Shown: positions 7,776 through 15,815 of the stretch, piece after piece
How the letters are laid out: every line of letters starts with the position of its first letter
Numbering within the stretch: position 1 is the stretch's first letter
Source: Collinsella aerofaciens
GTDB taxonomy: Bacteria > Actinomycetota > Coriobacteriia > Coriobacteriales > Coriobacteriaceae
Direction: 5' to 3'
DNA length: 33,131 bases
Assembly (NCBI RefSeq): GCF_018785245.1
Contig: NZ_WQPL01000008.1
Location: 1 to 33,131 of the forward strand
The notes under the pieces: generated by a model
Database searches by the model: none
What the model saw: only the letters and a program-made list of their open reading frames with translations
Told to the model about the DNA's origin: nothing
Translations under genes and position numbers: made by a program

Positions 7776-7801
7776 CGACTGGCTCAGGCTGGTCGTTTTT
7801 T
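7776..7801 (+). terminator. Terminator of the tRNA operon
   Basis: CGACTGGC (7776-7783) pairs with GCTGGTCG (7788-7795), with two G-U pairs, around a four-base loop. T6 follows (7796-7801). Confidence 0.8.
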
Positions 7802-7853
7802 GTTGACCACGCATGGGGCGAACCCGAAAGGGCACGGAGCTGAGTAATCTGCA

Positions 7854-7928
7854 CCGTGATTCCCTTAGGGAAACACGGCTAAAGCCCCGTAGGCGTGTTC
7901 TCCTTAGGGGAATCATGCTTACGGGGCT
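7854..7928. repeat. Two adjacent related hairpins, possibly terminator or REP-like
   Basis: Hairpin 1 pairs CCGTG-A-TTCCC with GGGAA-A-CACGG around a TTA loop (7854-7878). Hairpin 2 pairs 7883-7903 with 7907-7928, a 21-bp stem with G-U pairs and one bulge, also closing on TTA. The tops of the two hairpins are near copies. They lie downstream of the minus-strand flavoprotein gene and could terminate it. The T-run after hairpin 2 on that strand is only three bases. Confidence 0.6.
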
Positions 7929-7974
7929 CGATGCATGTTGAGAAGTTGTGATCAAACTCAAAGTGAGAATCGAT

Positions 7975-9501
7975 TTAGTCTGCTCGATAGTGCGAACCTA
8001 AGCTTTCAGTTCGCTTGCGCATGGCTTTGACCATTTCCTGTGCTAGTCGAATCTGCGACTGTAGGCGGGCGAGGGCTGCGATCTCGCTGTCATCGGCATG
8101 CGGCTTGCTCAGCGCCATGGCCTTGTCTTGCAGGCTTTCAAGCTGTTGCAGAGCCTCGGATAGGCCCGTCTCGGTTCGGTTGATCATGCAATAGGTGCTC
8201 ATCGTGTGCTTAAGGCCGTGTGTCAGGCGTTCGGCATCTGTTGTGGCAATGCCGTAGTGGGGGAGGGCGATATCCGCCTTCAGGGCTGTCTCAGGCTCTT
8301 TCTGCGCTGCAAGGGCTGCCGATGCGCCCGCGATGCGTCCGAACACGATGCCGTTGGCGCTTGACAAGCCACCAATGCGGTCGGCACCGTGCATGCCGCC
8401 TGTCGCCTCGCCGCAAGCGTAGAGGCCCTCAACGCCCGTGTGCGCGGTCTTATCGATCTTGATGCCGCCGTTAGCGGCGTGGGCATACATCGCAACGCGC
8501 ATCTCGTCAGTCGGGGCGATGCCGTGCTCGTCTTGCAGCCAGGTGGCAAAGGTCTGCACAAACTCTGGGACATCCTCGCGGGGGAAGTCGTAGTGGAGTG
8601 CCAGGCCTTCGGCACCTGCCTGATCGATGACGAGATCGATAGCGCGGGAGGCCAAGCATGACGTGAAGGGACCATATCCAGAGCGCTGCTCGAGCAGGTC
8701 GTCCAGCTTGTCGTCGGCAATATCTACCGGCTGGTCTACATGTACGTAGCGCCAGGTTTTCTCGTTGAAGACCAGGTTGCGCTTGGGCTCGATGAAGCCG
8801 GGCATCATCTGCATGAACTCTATATTAGTAAGTGTTGCGCCGTGCGCCAGCGCGATGGCCTGCGAGGAGCTGAGCACATCAGCCGACGTAAGGCTGCGCT
8901 CGAACAGGCCGCCTGTGCCACCGGCTGCGATGATCGTGGCCTTGGCAGCAAAGGGCACGATTCGATTTTCGGTGAGGTCGTAGAGTACGGTTCCGGTTAT
9001 TCTGCCGTTCGTGTCCTCAACAAGGTCAATAAGCTCATGGCGGGGGAGCAGGCGAATGCCGAGCGACTCGATCCAGGTCGTCAGAGCGTCCTCAAGGGGC
9101 TTGCGGGTGAGGCCGCGCCACATGCGCGTCTTGTGGTCAAAGCAGGGGATAAACTGCTTTTGCTGAGCACTCTCGGCGCTTTGCGGACGCTGAAGCTCAA
9201 CGCCCAGGTCTTGCTCGAGCCATTCAATTGCATGGGGAATGCCGTGGACAAACGTCTGGACAAGCTCGGGGTCGGCGACGCCGCCACCAACGGTCTGAAT
9301 GGTGTCGATGAGGTCTTGTTCGTCGTCTTCGTTAACGGGTCCGATAAGCCCCAGGCCCCAGGTTCCGGGGAAGAAGCTCGATCCACTCATAGTCTTGCCG
9401 GCGTTTGCCACGGTGACGGTTGCGCCCGTGCGTGCCGCTTCGATGGCGGCGCAAAGGCCCGCAATGCCAGATCCAATTACCAGTACATCAGTCGATTCCA
9501 T
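7975..9501 (-). CDS. FAD-binding oxidoreductase of the fumarate reductase/L-aspartate oxidase fold
   Basis: This 508-residue flavoprotein has an N-terminal dinucleotide site (DVLVIGSGIAG, 5-15). A second FAD contact is IIAAGGTGGLF (190-200). The C-terminal flavin motif is YACGEATGGMHGADRIGG (361-378). His341 (HAANGGI) and Arg375 match substrate-site residues of the family. The usual FHPT histidine is replaced by QMMPG (231-235), and the proton-shuttle Arg of the PRDVVAR segment is Ser281. Classical fumarate reduction or aspartate oxidation is therefore doubtful. The start at 9501 was chosen for AAAGGA seven bases upstream; a longer in-frame start at 9558 lacks one. No subunit or cytochrome gene adjoins it and there is no signal peptide, so it is probably cytoplasmic. 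Confidence 0.85.
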   Translation of the reverse strand: MESTDVLVIGSGIAGLCAAIEAARTGATVTVANAGKTMSGSSFFPGTWGLGLIGPVNEDDEQDLIDTIQTVGGGVADPELVQTFVHGIPHAIEWLEQDLGVELQRPQSAESAQQKQFIPCFDHKTRMWRGLTRKPLEDALTTWIESLGIRLLPRHELIDLVEDTNGRITGTVLYDLTENRIVPFAAKATIIAAGGTGGLFERSLTSADVLSSSQAIALAHGATLTNIEFMQMMPGFIEPKRNLVFNEKTWRYVHVDQPVDIADDKLDDLLEQRSGYGPFTSCLASRAIDLVIDQAGAEGLALHYDFPREDVPEFVQTFATWLQDEHGIAPTDEMRVAMYAHAANGGIKIDKTAHTGVEGLYACGEATGGMHGADRIGGLSSANGIVFGRIAGASAALAAQKEPETALKADIALPHYGIATTDAERLTHGLKHTMSTYCMINRTETGLSEALQQLESLQDKAMALSKPHADDSEIAALARLQSQIRLAQEMVKAMRKRTESLGSHYRAD

Positions 9502-9685
9502 CGGATTCCTTTCTCGTCCGGCGCATTGTCGCACGGGTGATCGGCAATGGGGCCGCAAAGACCCGGCAAATCGGTAAAGGGCAAATATGGCAGGTGGGCG
9601 TCATGGACGCTCTGGCGCTCCATCTCTTCACATCTCGTATTTCGCCCCAGCTGATATATCGACATTAGCTACCCTGCGACAGCGC

Positions 9686-9722
9686 AAACAAAAAGAGCCG
9701 CTACCCGGGTGGGTAGCGGCTC
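9686..9722 (-). terminator. Terminator of the NifU-like/GGGtGRT operon
   Basis: A perfect 12-bp stem (9695-9706 with 9711-9722) and four-base loop is followed on the minus strand by TTTTTGTTT. It lies 35 bases after the GGGtGRT stop. Confidence 0.85.
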
Positions 9723-9757
9723 CAAAGCTCAGCTATATGAGCATCGCGCGGGCGCGA

Positions 9758-10762
9758 TTAGGCCTTGAGGGCCTCCTCGACGGCGACAGCGCAGGCGACG
9801 GTGGCACCGACCATGGGGTTGTTGCCCATGCCGATGAGACCCATCATGTCGACGTGCGCAGGCACGGAGGAAGAACCGGCGAACTGGGCGTCGGAGTGCA
9901 TGCGGCCCATGGTGTCGGTCATGCCGTAAGAGGCAGGGCCGGCGCCCATGTTGTCCGGGTGCAGGGTACGGCCAGTGCCGCCACCAGAAGCGACGGAGAA
10001 GTACTTCTTGCCAGCCTCGAGGCGCTCCTTCTTGTAGGTGCCAGCGACGGGGTGCTGGAAGCGCGTGGGGTTGGTGGAGTTACCGGTGATCGAGATGTCG
10101 ACGTTCTCGTGCCACATGATGGCAACGCCCTCGCGGACGTCGTCGGCGCCGTAGCAGTTGACGGCGGCGCGGGGACCATCGGAGTAGGGGATGGTCTCGA
10201 CGACCTTGAGCTCGCCCGTGAAGTAGTCGAACTGGGTCTTCACATAGGTGAAGCCGTTGATGCGGGCGATGATCTGAGCAGCGTCCTTGCCCAGACCGTT
10301 GAGGATGACGCGCAGCGGCTTCTTACGAGCCTTGTTGGCGTTCAGAGCCAGGCCGATAGCGCCCTCAGCGGCAGCGAAGGACTCGTGACCGGCCAGGAAG
10401 GCGAAGCACTCGGTGTCGTCGGAGAGCAGCATAGCGCCCAGGTTGCCGTGGCCCAGACCGACCTTGCGGTCCTCGGCGACGGAGCCGGGAACGGTGAAGG
10501 CCTGGATGCCCTCGCCGATGATGGCGGCAGCCTCAGAAGCGGACTTGGCGCCACGCTTGACAGCGAGAGCGCAACCGAGGGTGTAGGCCCACTCGGCGTT
10601 CTGGAAGGCGATGGACTGGGTGTTGTTGACGATCTCACGCGGGTTGAAGCCCTTGTCGGTGCAGATCTGCAGAGCTTCCTCGAGGGAGGCGATGCCGTTG
10701 TCGGCGAGGCACTTGTTGATCTTGTCAGCGCGGCGCTCGTAACCTTCGAACGTAACAGTCAT
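9758..10762 (-). CDS. GGGtGRT family protein, function unknown
   Basis: This 334-residue protein carries the family's name-giving motif GGGTGRT at 260-266, followed by LHPDNMGAGPASYGM. The second conserved C-terminal block is GLIGMGNNPMVGATVACAVA (about 309-328). The family is conserved in anaerobes and has no established activity. It has no signal peptide and no clear membrane helix, so it is probably cytoplasmic. It begins 18 bases after the NifU-like gene, with a strong GGGAGGG site in that gap, so the two are co-transcribed and the product presumably works with the NifU-like protein. The glycine-rich motif could bind a nucleotide or cofactor, but that is a guess. Its codon choice is strikingly uniform and C-ending, which suggests high expression. 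Confidence 0.9.
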   Translation of the reverse strand: MTVTFEGYERRADKINKCLADNGIASLEEALQICTDKGFNPREIVNNTQSIAFQNAEWAYTLGCALAVKRGAKSASEAAAIIGEGIQAFTVPGSVAEDRKVGLGHGNLGAMLLSDDTECFAFLAGHESFAAAEGAIGLALNANKARKKPLRVILNGLGKDAAQIIARINGFTYVKTQFDYFTGELKVVETIPYSDGPRAAVNCYGADDVREGVAIMWHENVDISITGNSTNPTRFQHPVAGTYKKERLEAGKKYFSVASGGGTGRTLHPDNMGAGPASYGMTDTMGRMHSDAQFAGSSSVPAHVDMMGLIGMGNNPMVGATVACAVAVEEALKA

Positions 10763-10780
10763 AGTTATTTCCCTCCCTTT

Positions 10781-11515
10781 CTACTCGTGAACCGGGAACA
10801 CGCTGGCGACGGAGTGAGTCTCCTCGTCGGTGCGCGGGTCGATGTACTTGGCAGCGTTCTCCCACTGACCATAGTGGCCCATAGCGCCAGCGATGGCCTC
10901 CTCGGGGGTCTTGCCGGCCTTGACGGCGTCGGTGAACTTGCCGAGGTTCAGGAACTCGAATGCGATGATCTCGTTCTTGTCGTTGAGAGCCATGCGGGTG
11001 ACGTAGCCCTGAGCGAGCTCGAGGTAACGAGCGCCCTTGGCCTTGGTGCCGAACATGGTGCCGACCTGGGAGCGAAGGCCCTTGCCGAGGTCGTCGAGGG
11101 AGGCGCCCACGGGCAGGCCGCCCTCGGAGAACGCGGTCTGGCTGCGGCCGTAAACGATCTGCAGGAAGATCTCGCGCATAGCAACGTTGATGGCGTCGCA
11201 GACGAGGTCGGTGTTGAGGGCCTCGAGGATGGTCTTACCGGGAAGGATCTCGGAAGCCATGGCGGCAGAGTGGGTCATGCCCGAGCAGCCGATGGTCTCA
11301 ACGAGGGCCTCCTCGATGATGCCGTCCTTGACGTTCAGCGTGAGCTTGCAGGCGCCCTGCTGAGGTGCGCACCAACCCACACCGTGCGTAAGACCGGAGA
11401 TGTCGGAAATCTCCTTAGCCTGGACCCACTTGCCCTCCTCGGGGATGGGTGCGGGGCCGTGGTATGCACCCTTGGCAACGGGGCACATGTTCTCCACTTC
11501 CTGTGAGTACTGCAT
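10781..11515 (-). CDS. NifU-like iron-sulfur scaffold-type protein
   Basis: The 244-residue protein has an IscU/NifU N-terminal-like core at about residues 45-115. Cys49 and Cys56 (WCAPQQGAC) are followed by IGCSGMTHSAAMASEILPGKT with Cys77, where IscU/SufU proteins have a ligand cysteine, and then Cys106. Cys11 is additional. The region from about 125 to 244 extends beyond standard IscU and is Gly/Ala-rich at first, with no domain I can name. The start at 11515 is favoured by GGAGAGG immediately upstream; the longer frame to 11599 reads through unconstrained sequence. It is the first gene of the operon with the GGGtGRT protein and lies 1.3 kb from suf on the same strand. A role in Fe-S cluster assembly or storage is inferred. 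Confidence 0.85.
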   Translation of the reverse strand: MQYSQEVENMCPVAKGAYHGPAPIPEEGKWVQAKEISDISGLTHGVGWCAPQQGACKLTLNVKDGIIEEALVETIGCSGMTHSAAMASEILPGKTILEALNTDLVCDAINVAMREIFLQIVYGRSQTAFSEGGLPVGASLDDLGKGLRSQVGTMFGTKAKGARYLELAQGYVTRMALNDKNEIIAFEFLNLGKFTDAVKAGKTPEEAIAGAMGHYGQWENAAKYIDPRTDEETHSVASVFPVHE

Positions 11516-11856
11516 GCCTCTCCTCTCTATCGTGTTGGCGTCCCGTCTGGGGGTCGTGGCTGGCGATTGCCGGGCGACCCTTCGAAAGGGACATGACATG
11601 CAGCCCCTATAATACCGCGAAATGCACGGAATATTCGGCGAACGGCTCAGTTTTCGTAGCGAGAAGTCCGGAAGTTTTAATTGAAACGGTTTAACCCTAT
11701 GTTATGTGGTCGTGAACTTCCGTAGAGGGGGTCCTTCTTGGGCAAGCTTTTGGTCAGCTCTTGTAAGCGTTACAGGGGTTGACCTGTTGCAACGGTGCCG
11801 TTCGCCGCCTGATTACTGCCTTTGGCCGCGCGAGTGTATTGTTTTGCGTGAATGTT

Positions 11857-11885
11857 TTGATGGCACGCTTCAATCGTGCTGTATT
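11857..11885 (+). promoter_or_regulatory. Candidate promoter of the RAYT gene with an embedded palindrome
   Basis: TTGATG (11857-11862) and TGTATT (11880-11885) are 17 bases apart. The spacer is exactly the inverted repeat GCACG-N7-CGTGC (11863-11879). Between 11516 and 11856 I see no gene or clear signal apart from the region that must hold the minus-strand promoter of the NifU-like operon. A TATTAT lies near 11606-11611 on that strand, without a good -35. Confidence 0.35.
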
Positions 11886-11918
11886 GGATGGCAAGCAGAT
11901 CCCGGCGAAGGGAGCGCC

Positions 11919-12728
11919 ATGCAGCGCGTTTGGAAAACGGTTACCGGCTTTTACCATGTCTGTGCCCGCGGTACGGGCAAGCAGCTCATCTTTGAGGGCG
12001 ATGAAGACCGGTGGGAGTTTTTGGAGCTGATGCGCGAGTGCTGCTGCGAGGAGGGTGTGACGGTTATCGCCTGGTGCCTTATGGGCAATCACGTGCATTT
12101 GGTGCTTACAGATTACGAGGACAGGATGAGCGCGGCGATGCACCGGTTGCTTTTGACGTACGCGCGGCGGTTCAATAAACGCACGGGGCGCACAGGGCAT
12201 CTGTTCCAGAACCGTTTTGACCGGCGCTCGCTCGATACCGACTGGCAGGTGATGGAGGCTATTCGCTCCGTACACGCCGATCCGCAGGAGGCGGGCGTTA
12301 GCCTAATCGAGCGTTATCCCTGGAGTAGCTTTGCGGAGCATTTGTGCGCTTACGACGGTGACGCGGCCGATGTCGTGAGGGGATTTTCTGATCCTTCTTG
12401 CGTGCTTGAGCTTTTTGGCTCTGCCGAGGGCTTTATTGCCTATTCGCTTTCGACGCCCGACGGCAGTGAGCCAGCTCTGTGCGATATGAAAGAGACGGAG
12501 TGGGAACGCCACGCCTTTGCCAACAAGTTGGCGAAGGAGCTAGGGGTTCCGCTTCGTGGGGTTAAAGTCGCACCGCCGGCGCAGCGCGATACCGTTATTT
12601 TTGGATTGCACGATGCCGGTTTTACGGTGCGCCAGATTGAGCGGTATACCGGGATTGGCAAAAGTACCGTCTCTCGTATCGTGCACGCTTATGCGCGGGT
12701 GAAGGCACAGGCCGAGCTCTCGGAATAG
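11919..12728 (+). CDS. REP-associated tyrosine transposase (RAYT, Y1/HUH family)
   Basis: The 269-residue protein has the HUH metal-binding pair in MGNHVHLVL (His58 and His60). A likely nucleophile is Tyr81 in LLTYARRFNKRTGRTG, followed by GHLFQNRF (93-100) and YPWSSFAEHL, all hallmarks of the IS200/RAYT group. A C-terminal helix-turn-helix (about 225-262: AGFTVRQIERYTGIGKSTVSRI) is common in this subgroup. RAYTs nick single-stranded DNA at REP palindromes and are usually single-copy and domesticated rather than mobile. The ATG at 11919 follows AAGGGAG; the upstream in-frame extension to 11706 is Cys/Arg-rich and unlike protein. No terminal inverted repeats or target duplications are seen. 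A palindromic repeat lies 57 bases downstream. Confidence 0.9.
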   Translation: MQRVWKTVTGFYHVCARGTGKQLIFEGDEDRWEFLELMRECCCEEGVTVIAWCLMGNHVHLVLTDYEDRMSAAMHRLLLTYARRFNKRTGRTGHLFQNRFDRRSLDTDWQVMEAIRSVHADPQEAGVSLIERYPWSSFAEHLCAYDGDAADVVRGFSDPSCVLELFGSAEGFIAYSLSTPDGSEPALCDMKETEWERHAFANKLAKELGVPLRGVKVAPPAQRDTVIFGLHDAGFTVRQIERYTGIGKSTVSRIVHAYARVKAQAELSE

Positions 12729-12766
12729 AAAATGGCCGAACCACTCTTAGTCAAGCGATTCGGCCA
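12729..12766 (-). terminator. Terminator of the suf operon
   Basis: TGGCCGAA (12733-12740) pairs with TTCGGCCA (12759-12766). On the minus strand TTTTC follows. The 18-base loop is long. It could also slow transcription leaving the RAYT gene. Confidence 0.6.
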
Positions 12767-12784
12767 ACAAAATTCTTAAGATTT

Positions 12785-12813
12785 GGGACAAATACTACTG
12801 ATTATTTTGTCCC
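12785..12813. repeat. GGGACAAA/TTTGTCCC palindrome, copy A
   Basis: GGGACAAA (12785-12792) and TTTGTCCC (12806-12813) flank 13 bases. The sufU stop codon (12795-12797) lies inside it. Related copies lie at 18170-18198 and 18214-18241. The flank AAGATTT on the left is shared exactly with copy B. Confidence 0.75.
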
Positions 12814-13229
12814 GTGAGCATGCCGTCGAGGGTGCGCCAGGCGAGCTCGGCGCATTTGACGCGGGCGGGCATGTGCGAGATGTCCTGGAGCTGGGCGGCT
12901 TCGTCCAGGTCTTCCAGATCTTCCTCGGAGAGCTGCTCGCCGCGGATCATGGCGAGGAAGAGCTCTGCCAGGCGGTGAGCTTTCTCGACGGTCTCGCCGG
13001 TGATGAGGTCGGCCATGATGTCGGCGCTGGCCTGGCTGATGGCGCAGCCATGACCGGTAAAGGAGGCCTCCTCGATCACACCGTTCTCGACGCGCAGCTG
13101 CAAGGTGAGCTCGTCGCCACAGCTGGGGTTGATGCCGTCGTGCTCGTGCGTGGGGGCATCCATCTCGTACTTGTAGTCGGGGTGCGAGTTGTGCTCCATA
13201 AACGTGGTGGAGGTGTACAGATTACCCAT
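12795..13229 (-). CDS. sufU: SufU sulfur-transfer protein
   Basis: SufU accepts sulfur from SufS through zinc-ligand exchange in SUF systems of Gram-positive bacteria. The 144-residue product has all the expected ligands: Cys37 and Asp39 (PSCGDE), Cys62 (GHGCAIS) and Cys126 (VKCAELAW). It also has the 18-20-residue acidic insert (EEDLEDLDEAA) that separates SufU from IscU. The ATG at 13229 overlaps the sufS stop by eight bases, implying translational coupling. The longer frame upstream is antisense-like sequence inside sufS and is not part of the gene. It is the last gene of the operon. Confidence 0.95.
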   Translation of the reverse strand: MGNLYTSTTFMEHNSHPDYKYEMDAPTHEHDGINPSCGDELTLQLRVENGVIEEASFTGHGCAISQASADIMADLITGETVEKAHRLAELFLAMIRGEQLSEEDLEDLDEAAQLQDISHMPARVKCAELAWRTLDGMLTGQNNQ

Positions 13230-14547
13230 TGAACGTGCTCCAAACGTGATGCAGGCCGGCGATGAACTTATCGATGTCGGCCTTGTCGTTGTAGAAGGCC
13301 ACGCTGGCGCGGCAGCAGGCGAGGTTCTCGACGCCCAGCCAGGTAAGCAGCGGCTGCGCGCAGTGGTGACCGGCACGGATGCACACGCCGTCCATGTCCA
13401 TGATGCTCGCGACGTCGTGCGGGTGGATACCCTTGACGTTAAAGCTGACGACGCCGTGATGGTTGTCCCAGTAGATGGAGCCGATGATCTGGACAAAGTC
13501 GAGCTGCATGAGTTCGCCCATCAGGTAGTGGACGAGTGCCTGCTCGCGTGCCTGGATGTTTTCGTAGCCAACCGTGTTGACGAGGTAGTCGAGTGCCGCA
13601 CCCGTGGCGAATATGCCGGCGGCGTCCTGCGTGCCGGCCTCGAACTTCTCGGGGACGGGCGCCCAGACGGCGTCCTGCTCGGTGACCGAATCGATCATCT
13701 CGCCGCCGGTGAGCATGGGCGGCATGGCGTTGAGCAGGTCCATCTTGCCCCACAGCACGCCGATGCCCATGGGGCCCATGGCCTTGTGCGCGCTAAAGGC
13801 AAAGAAGTCGGCGCCCAGGTCGGCCACATCGACCGGCATGTGCGGCAGCGACTGCGCACCGTCGACGACCAGGTAGCCGCCGTACTTGTGCACGAGTTTG
13901 CCGAGGTTCTTGACCGGGTTCTCGACGCCCAGCACGTTAGAAACCTGACCCACGGCCAGAATTTTGGTCTTGGGACCCACCTTGGCAAGAACCTCCTCGG
14001 TGGTGAGCTGGCCGGTCTTGGTGGGGTAGAGGTAGACGAGCTTGGCGCCGGTCTCGCGGCAGACCTGCTGCCACGGAATCAGGTTGGAGTGGTGCTCCAT
14101 GATGGTGATGACGACCTCGTCGCCCGGTTTGAGCACTGTGGGCGCAAAGCTCTTGGCGACCAGGTTGAGCGACTCGCTCGTGTTGCGGGTGAAGACGACC
14201 TCGTTGGCCTGTGAGGCGCCGATGAGGTCGGCGATCTGCTGGCGGACCTTCGCGATGGCGTCGGTTGCCTCGACGGACAGCGAGTACAGGCCGCGCAGGG
14301 GGTTGGCGTTCATGCGCTGGTAGAAGTCGCGTTCGGCGTCAAGCACGCAGGCGGGGCGCTGCGCGGTGGCGGCGCTATCGAGGAAGGCGATCTCGGGGTG
14401 CTGCTGGAAAAGCGGGAATTGCGCCTTGTAGGGATTGGTCTCGATGTCGACGGTAGGCCAGCCGCGCGAGGCCTCGTCGCTGGCGTCGAGCTCCATAGGC
14501 TCCGGTGCGGTACAGGTGTCGCATTTAACGTGTTCGGTGTCGATCAT
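13222..14547 (-). CDS. sufS: SufS cysteine desulfurase with N-terminal extension
   Basis: This type II PLP enzyme removes sulfur from cysteine as a persulfide for SufU and the SufBCD scaffold. In 441 residues it shows EHHSN (151-155), VVDGAQSLPH (227-236), the PLP lysine Lys255 (FSAHKAMGP) and the persulfide Cys396 (RAGHHCAQPL). About 33 residues precede the usual SufS start, including a Cys-x-x-Cys pair (Cys9 and Cys12). A further Cys-Cys pair occurs at 411-412. The start overlaps the sufD stop as ATGA, so the extension is real if that coupling is used. Met18 is an alternative start. Confidence 0.96.
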   Translation of the reverse strand: MIDTEHVKCDTCTAPEPMELDASDEASRGWPTVDIETNPYKAQFPLFQQHPEIAFLDSAATAQRPACVLDAERDFYQRMNANPLRGLYSLSVEATDAIAKVRQQIADLIGASQANEVVFTRNTSESLNLVAKSFAPTVLKPGDEVVITIMEHHSNLIPWQQVCRETGAKLVYLYPTKTGQLTTEEVLAKVGPKTKILAVGQVSNVLGVENPVKNLGKLVHKYGGYLVVDGAQSLPHMPVDVADLGADFFAFSAHKAMGPMGIGVLWGKMDLLNAMPPMLTGGEMIDSVTEQDAVWAPVPEKFEAGTQDAAGIFATGAALDYLVNTVGYENIQAREQALVHYLMGELMQLDFVQIIGSIYWDNHHGVVSFNVKGIHPHDVASIMDMDGVCIRAGHHCAQPLLTWLGVENLACCRASVAFYNDKADIDKFIAGLHHVWSTFNG

Positions 14548-15815
14548 GCGAGCTCCTCTTCAAAGTTGTCGATCAGGTTGTTGCCCAGGCGGACGATGCC
14601 GGCGCGGGTGCGCTCGTCGGTGGCGGAAAGCGCGGCGTCCTCCAGCTTGGCGCGGATGAACAGGTCCTCGGCGGCGTTTTGGTCAAGACCGCGGCAGGCG
14701 AGGTAGAACAGCTGCTCGTCGCGGACGTGACCGATGGTGGCGCCGTGGTTGCCGGCGACGTCGTCCTCGTCGCAGAGAATGACGGGAATGGTCTTGTTGT
14801 CGACGCCCTTGTTGGCCAAAAGCACCGTCTCGCGCTCGGTGCCGGTTGCACCCTTGCAGCCGTGCACGAGGTCGATGGTGCCACGGTAGACCTTCTTGGA
14901 CGTGCCGGTCAGCACGCCGTTGGCGTCGATCTCGCACTCGGTCTTGCGACCGCGGTGGCGCAGCTCGTAGTTAAAGTCGCGCACCTGCTCACGGGCGCCA
15001 AGGTAGTCAGTATCGATGGTGACCTTGGCGGTATCGCCCAGCAGGTCGCCGGCAAGGCCGGTGGCGCTGGCGCCGGCACCCAGGACGGTGTGTTGCACGT
15101 TGACGCGCGCGCCCTCGTCCAGGAACAGGCCGGTATCGTCGAGTGCGATCCAGCTATCGTCGAGCGTCTGCGTGCAGGCCACGTTGACGGTGGCGTACTC
15201 GTGGGCGCACACGCGCAGCACGGATCCCACGACGCCCTCGCCGGCAACGGGGGAGTCCAGGGCGATCTGCAGGTCGAGCGTCGACTGGGGACGGACGACG
15301 ACGTCGATGGCGGCGATGGCCGCGGCGGCATCGACACCGCTCACACGCACGGTAACCGTGGCGTGCTTGTATGCGGGCACATCGATGACGACGCGCTTGG
15401 TGGCGTGGTCGGCCAGGTAGGTGTAGGCAGCCTCGCCCATGCCAGTCTCGAAGGCCTCAGCGGGGGAGAGCTCCTCCTCCAGCTTAATGGCACCGGCCTG
15501 GTAGACGGAGGTGGCGGGCACGTCGAGCTCGGTCTCGGGCGTGATGCGGGCGCGGTCGGCGGCATCGCCGGGCGCGGAGGCGCGGCGCTCGGGGAAGCGC
15601 TCGGCCATGGCGTCCATGGCGGCGTCGAACGCGTCTGCCACGCCAGCAAATTGCTCGTCCAAGCCCTCAACCTTAACGGTCTCGGCGGGAGCGGCGGCAA
15701 GCTCGTCAGAGAGCTCGAGCTTGGTCTGGTTCATCTTCAGCCAGCCCCATGTGGCAGCCGGCATCGCATTGACCTGCTCAAGGGTGGTAGCAGCGGTGTT
15801 CGTGGTCTGTTTCAT
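14544..15815 (-). CDS. sufD: SufD scaffold subunit of the SUF complex
   Basis: SufD pairs with SufB on the SufC ATPase to build Fe-S clusters. The 423-residue protein has the right-handed beta-helix core pattern and the conserved C-terminal region GTIDLVHGCKGATGTE. His357 in AGNHGATIGHV is the probable cluster-site histidine (equivalent to E. coli His360). The first 130 residues are Ala/Glu-rich and poorly conserved, as usual for SufD. Its ATG shares one base with the sufB stop (TAATG), so the two are translationally coupled. Confidence 0.94.
   Translation of the reverse strand: MKQTTNTAATTLEQVNAMPAATWGWLKMNQTKLELSDELAAAPAETVKVEGLDEQFAGVADAFDAAMDAMAERFPERRASAPGDAADRARITPETELDVPATSVYQAGAIKLEEELSPAEAFETGMGEAAYTYLADHATKRVVIDVPAYKHATVTVRVSGVDAAAAIAAIDVVVRPQSTLDLQIALDSPVAGEGVVGSVLRVCAHEYATVNVACTQTLDDSWIALDDTGLFLDEGARVNVQHTVLGAGASATGLAGDLLGDTAKVTIDTDYLGAREQVRDFNYELRHRGRKTECEIDANGVLTGTSKKVYRGTIDLVHGCKGATGTERETVLLANKGVDNKTIPVILCDEDDVAGNHGATIGHVRDEQLFYLACRGLDQNAAEDLFIRAKLEDAALSATDERTRAGIVRLGNNLIDNFEEELA

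Noticed and set aside
9587-11506. Open frame of 639 codons on the plus strand
   Set aside because: It runs antisense to the NifU-like and GGGtGRT genes, whose motifs are clear. It arises from their extreme codon bias.
13230-13496. Upstream in-frame extension of sufU
   Set aside because: It lies inside sufS in another frame with Ser/Thr/Arg-rich sequence. The coupled ATG at 13229 matches the family start.
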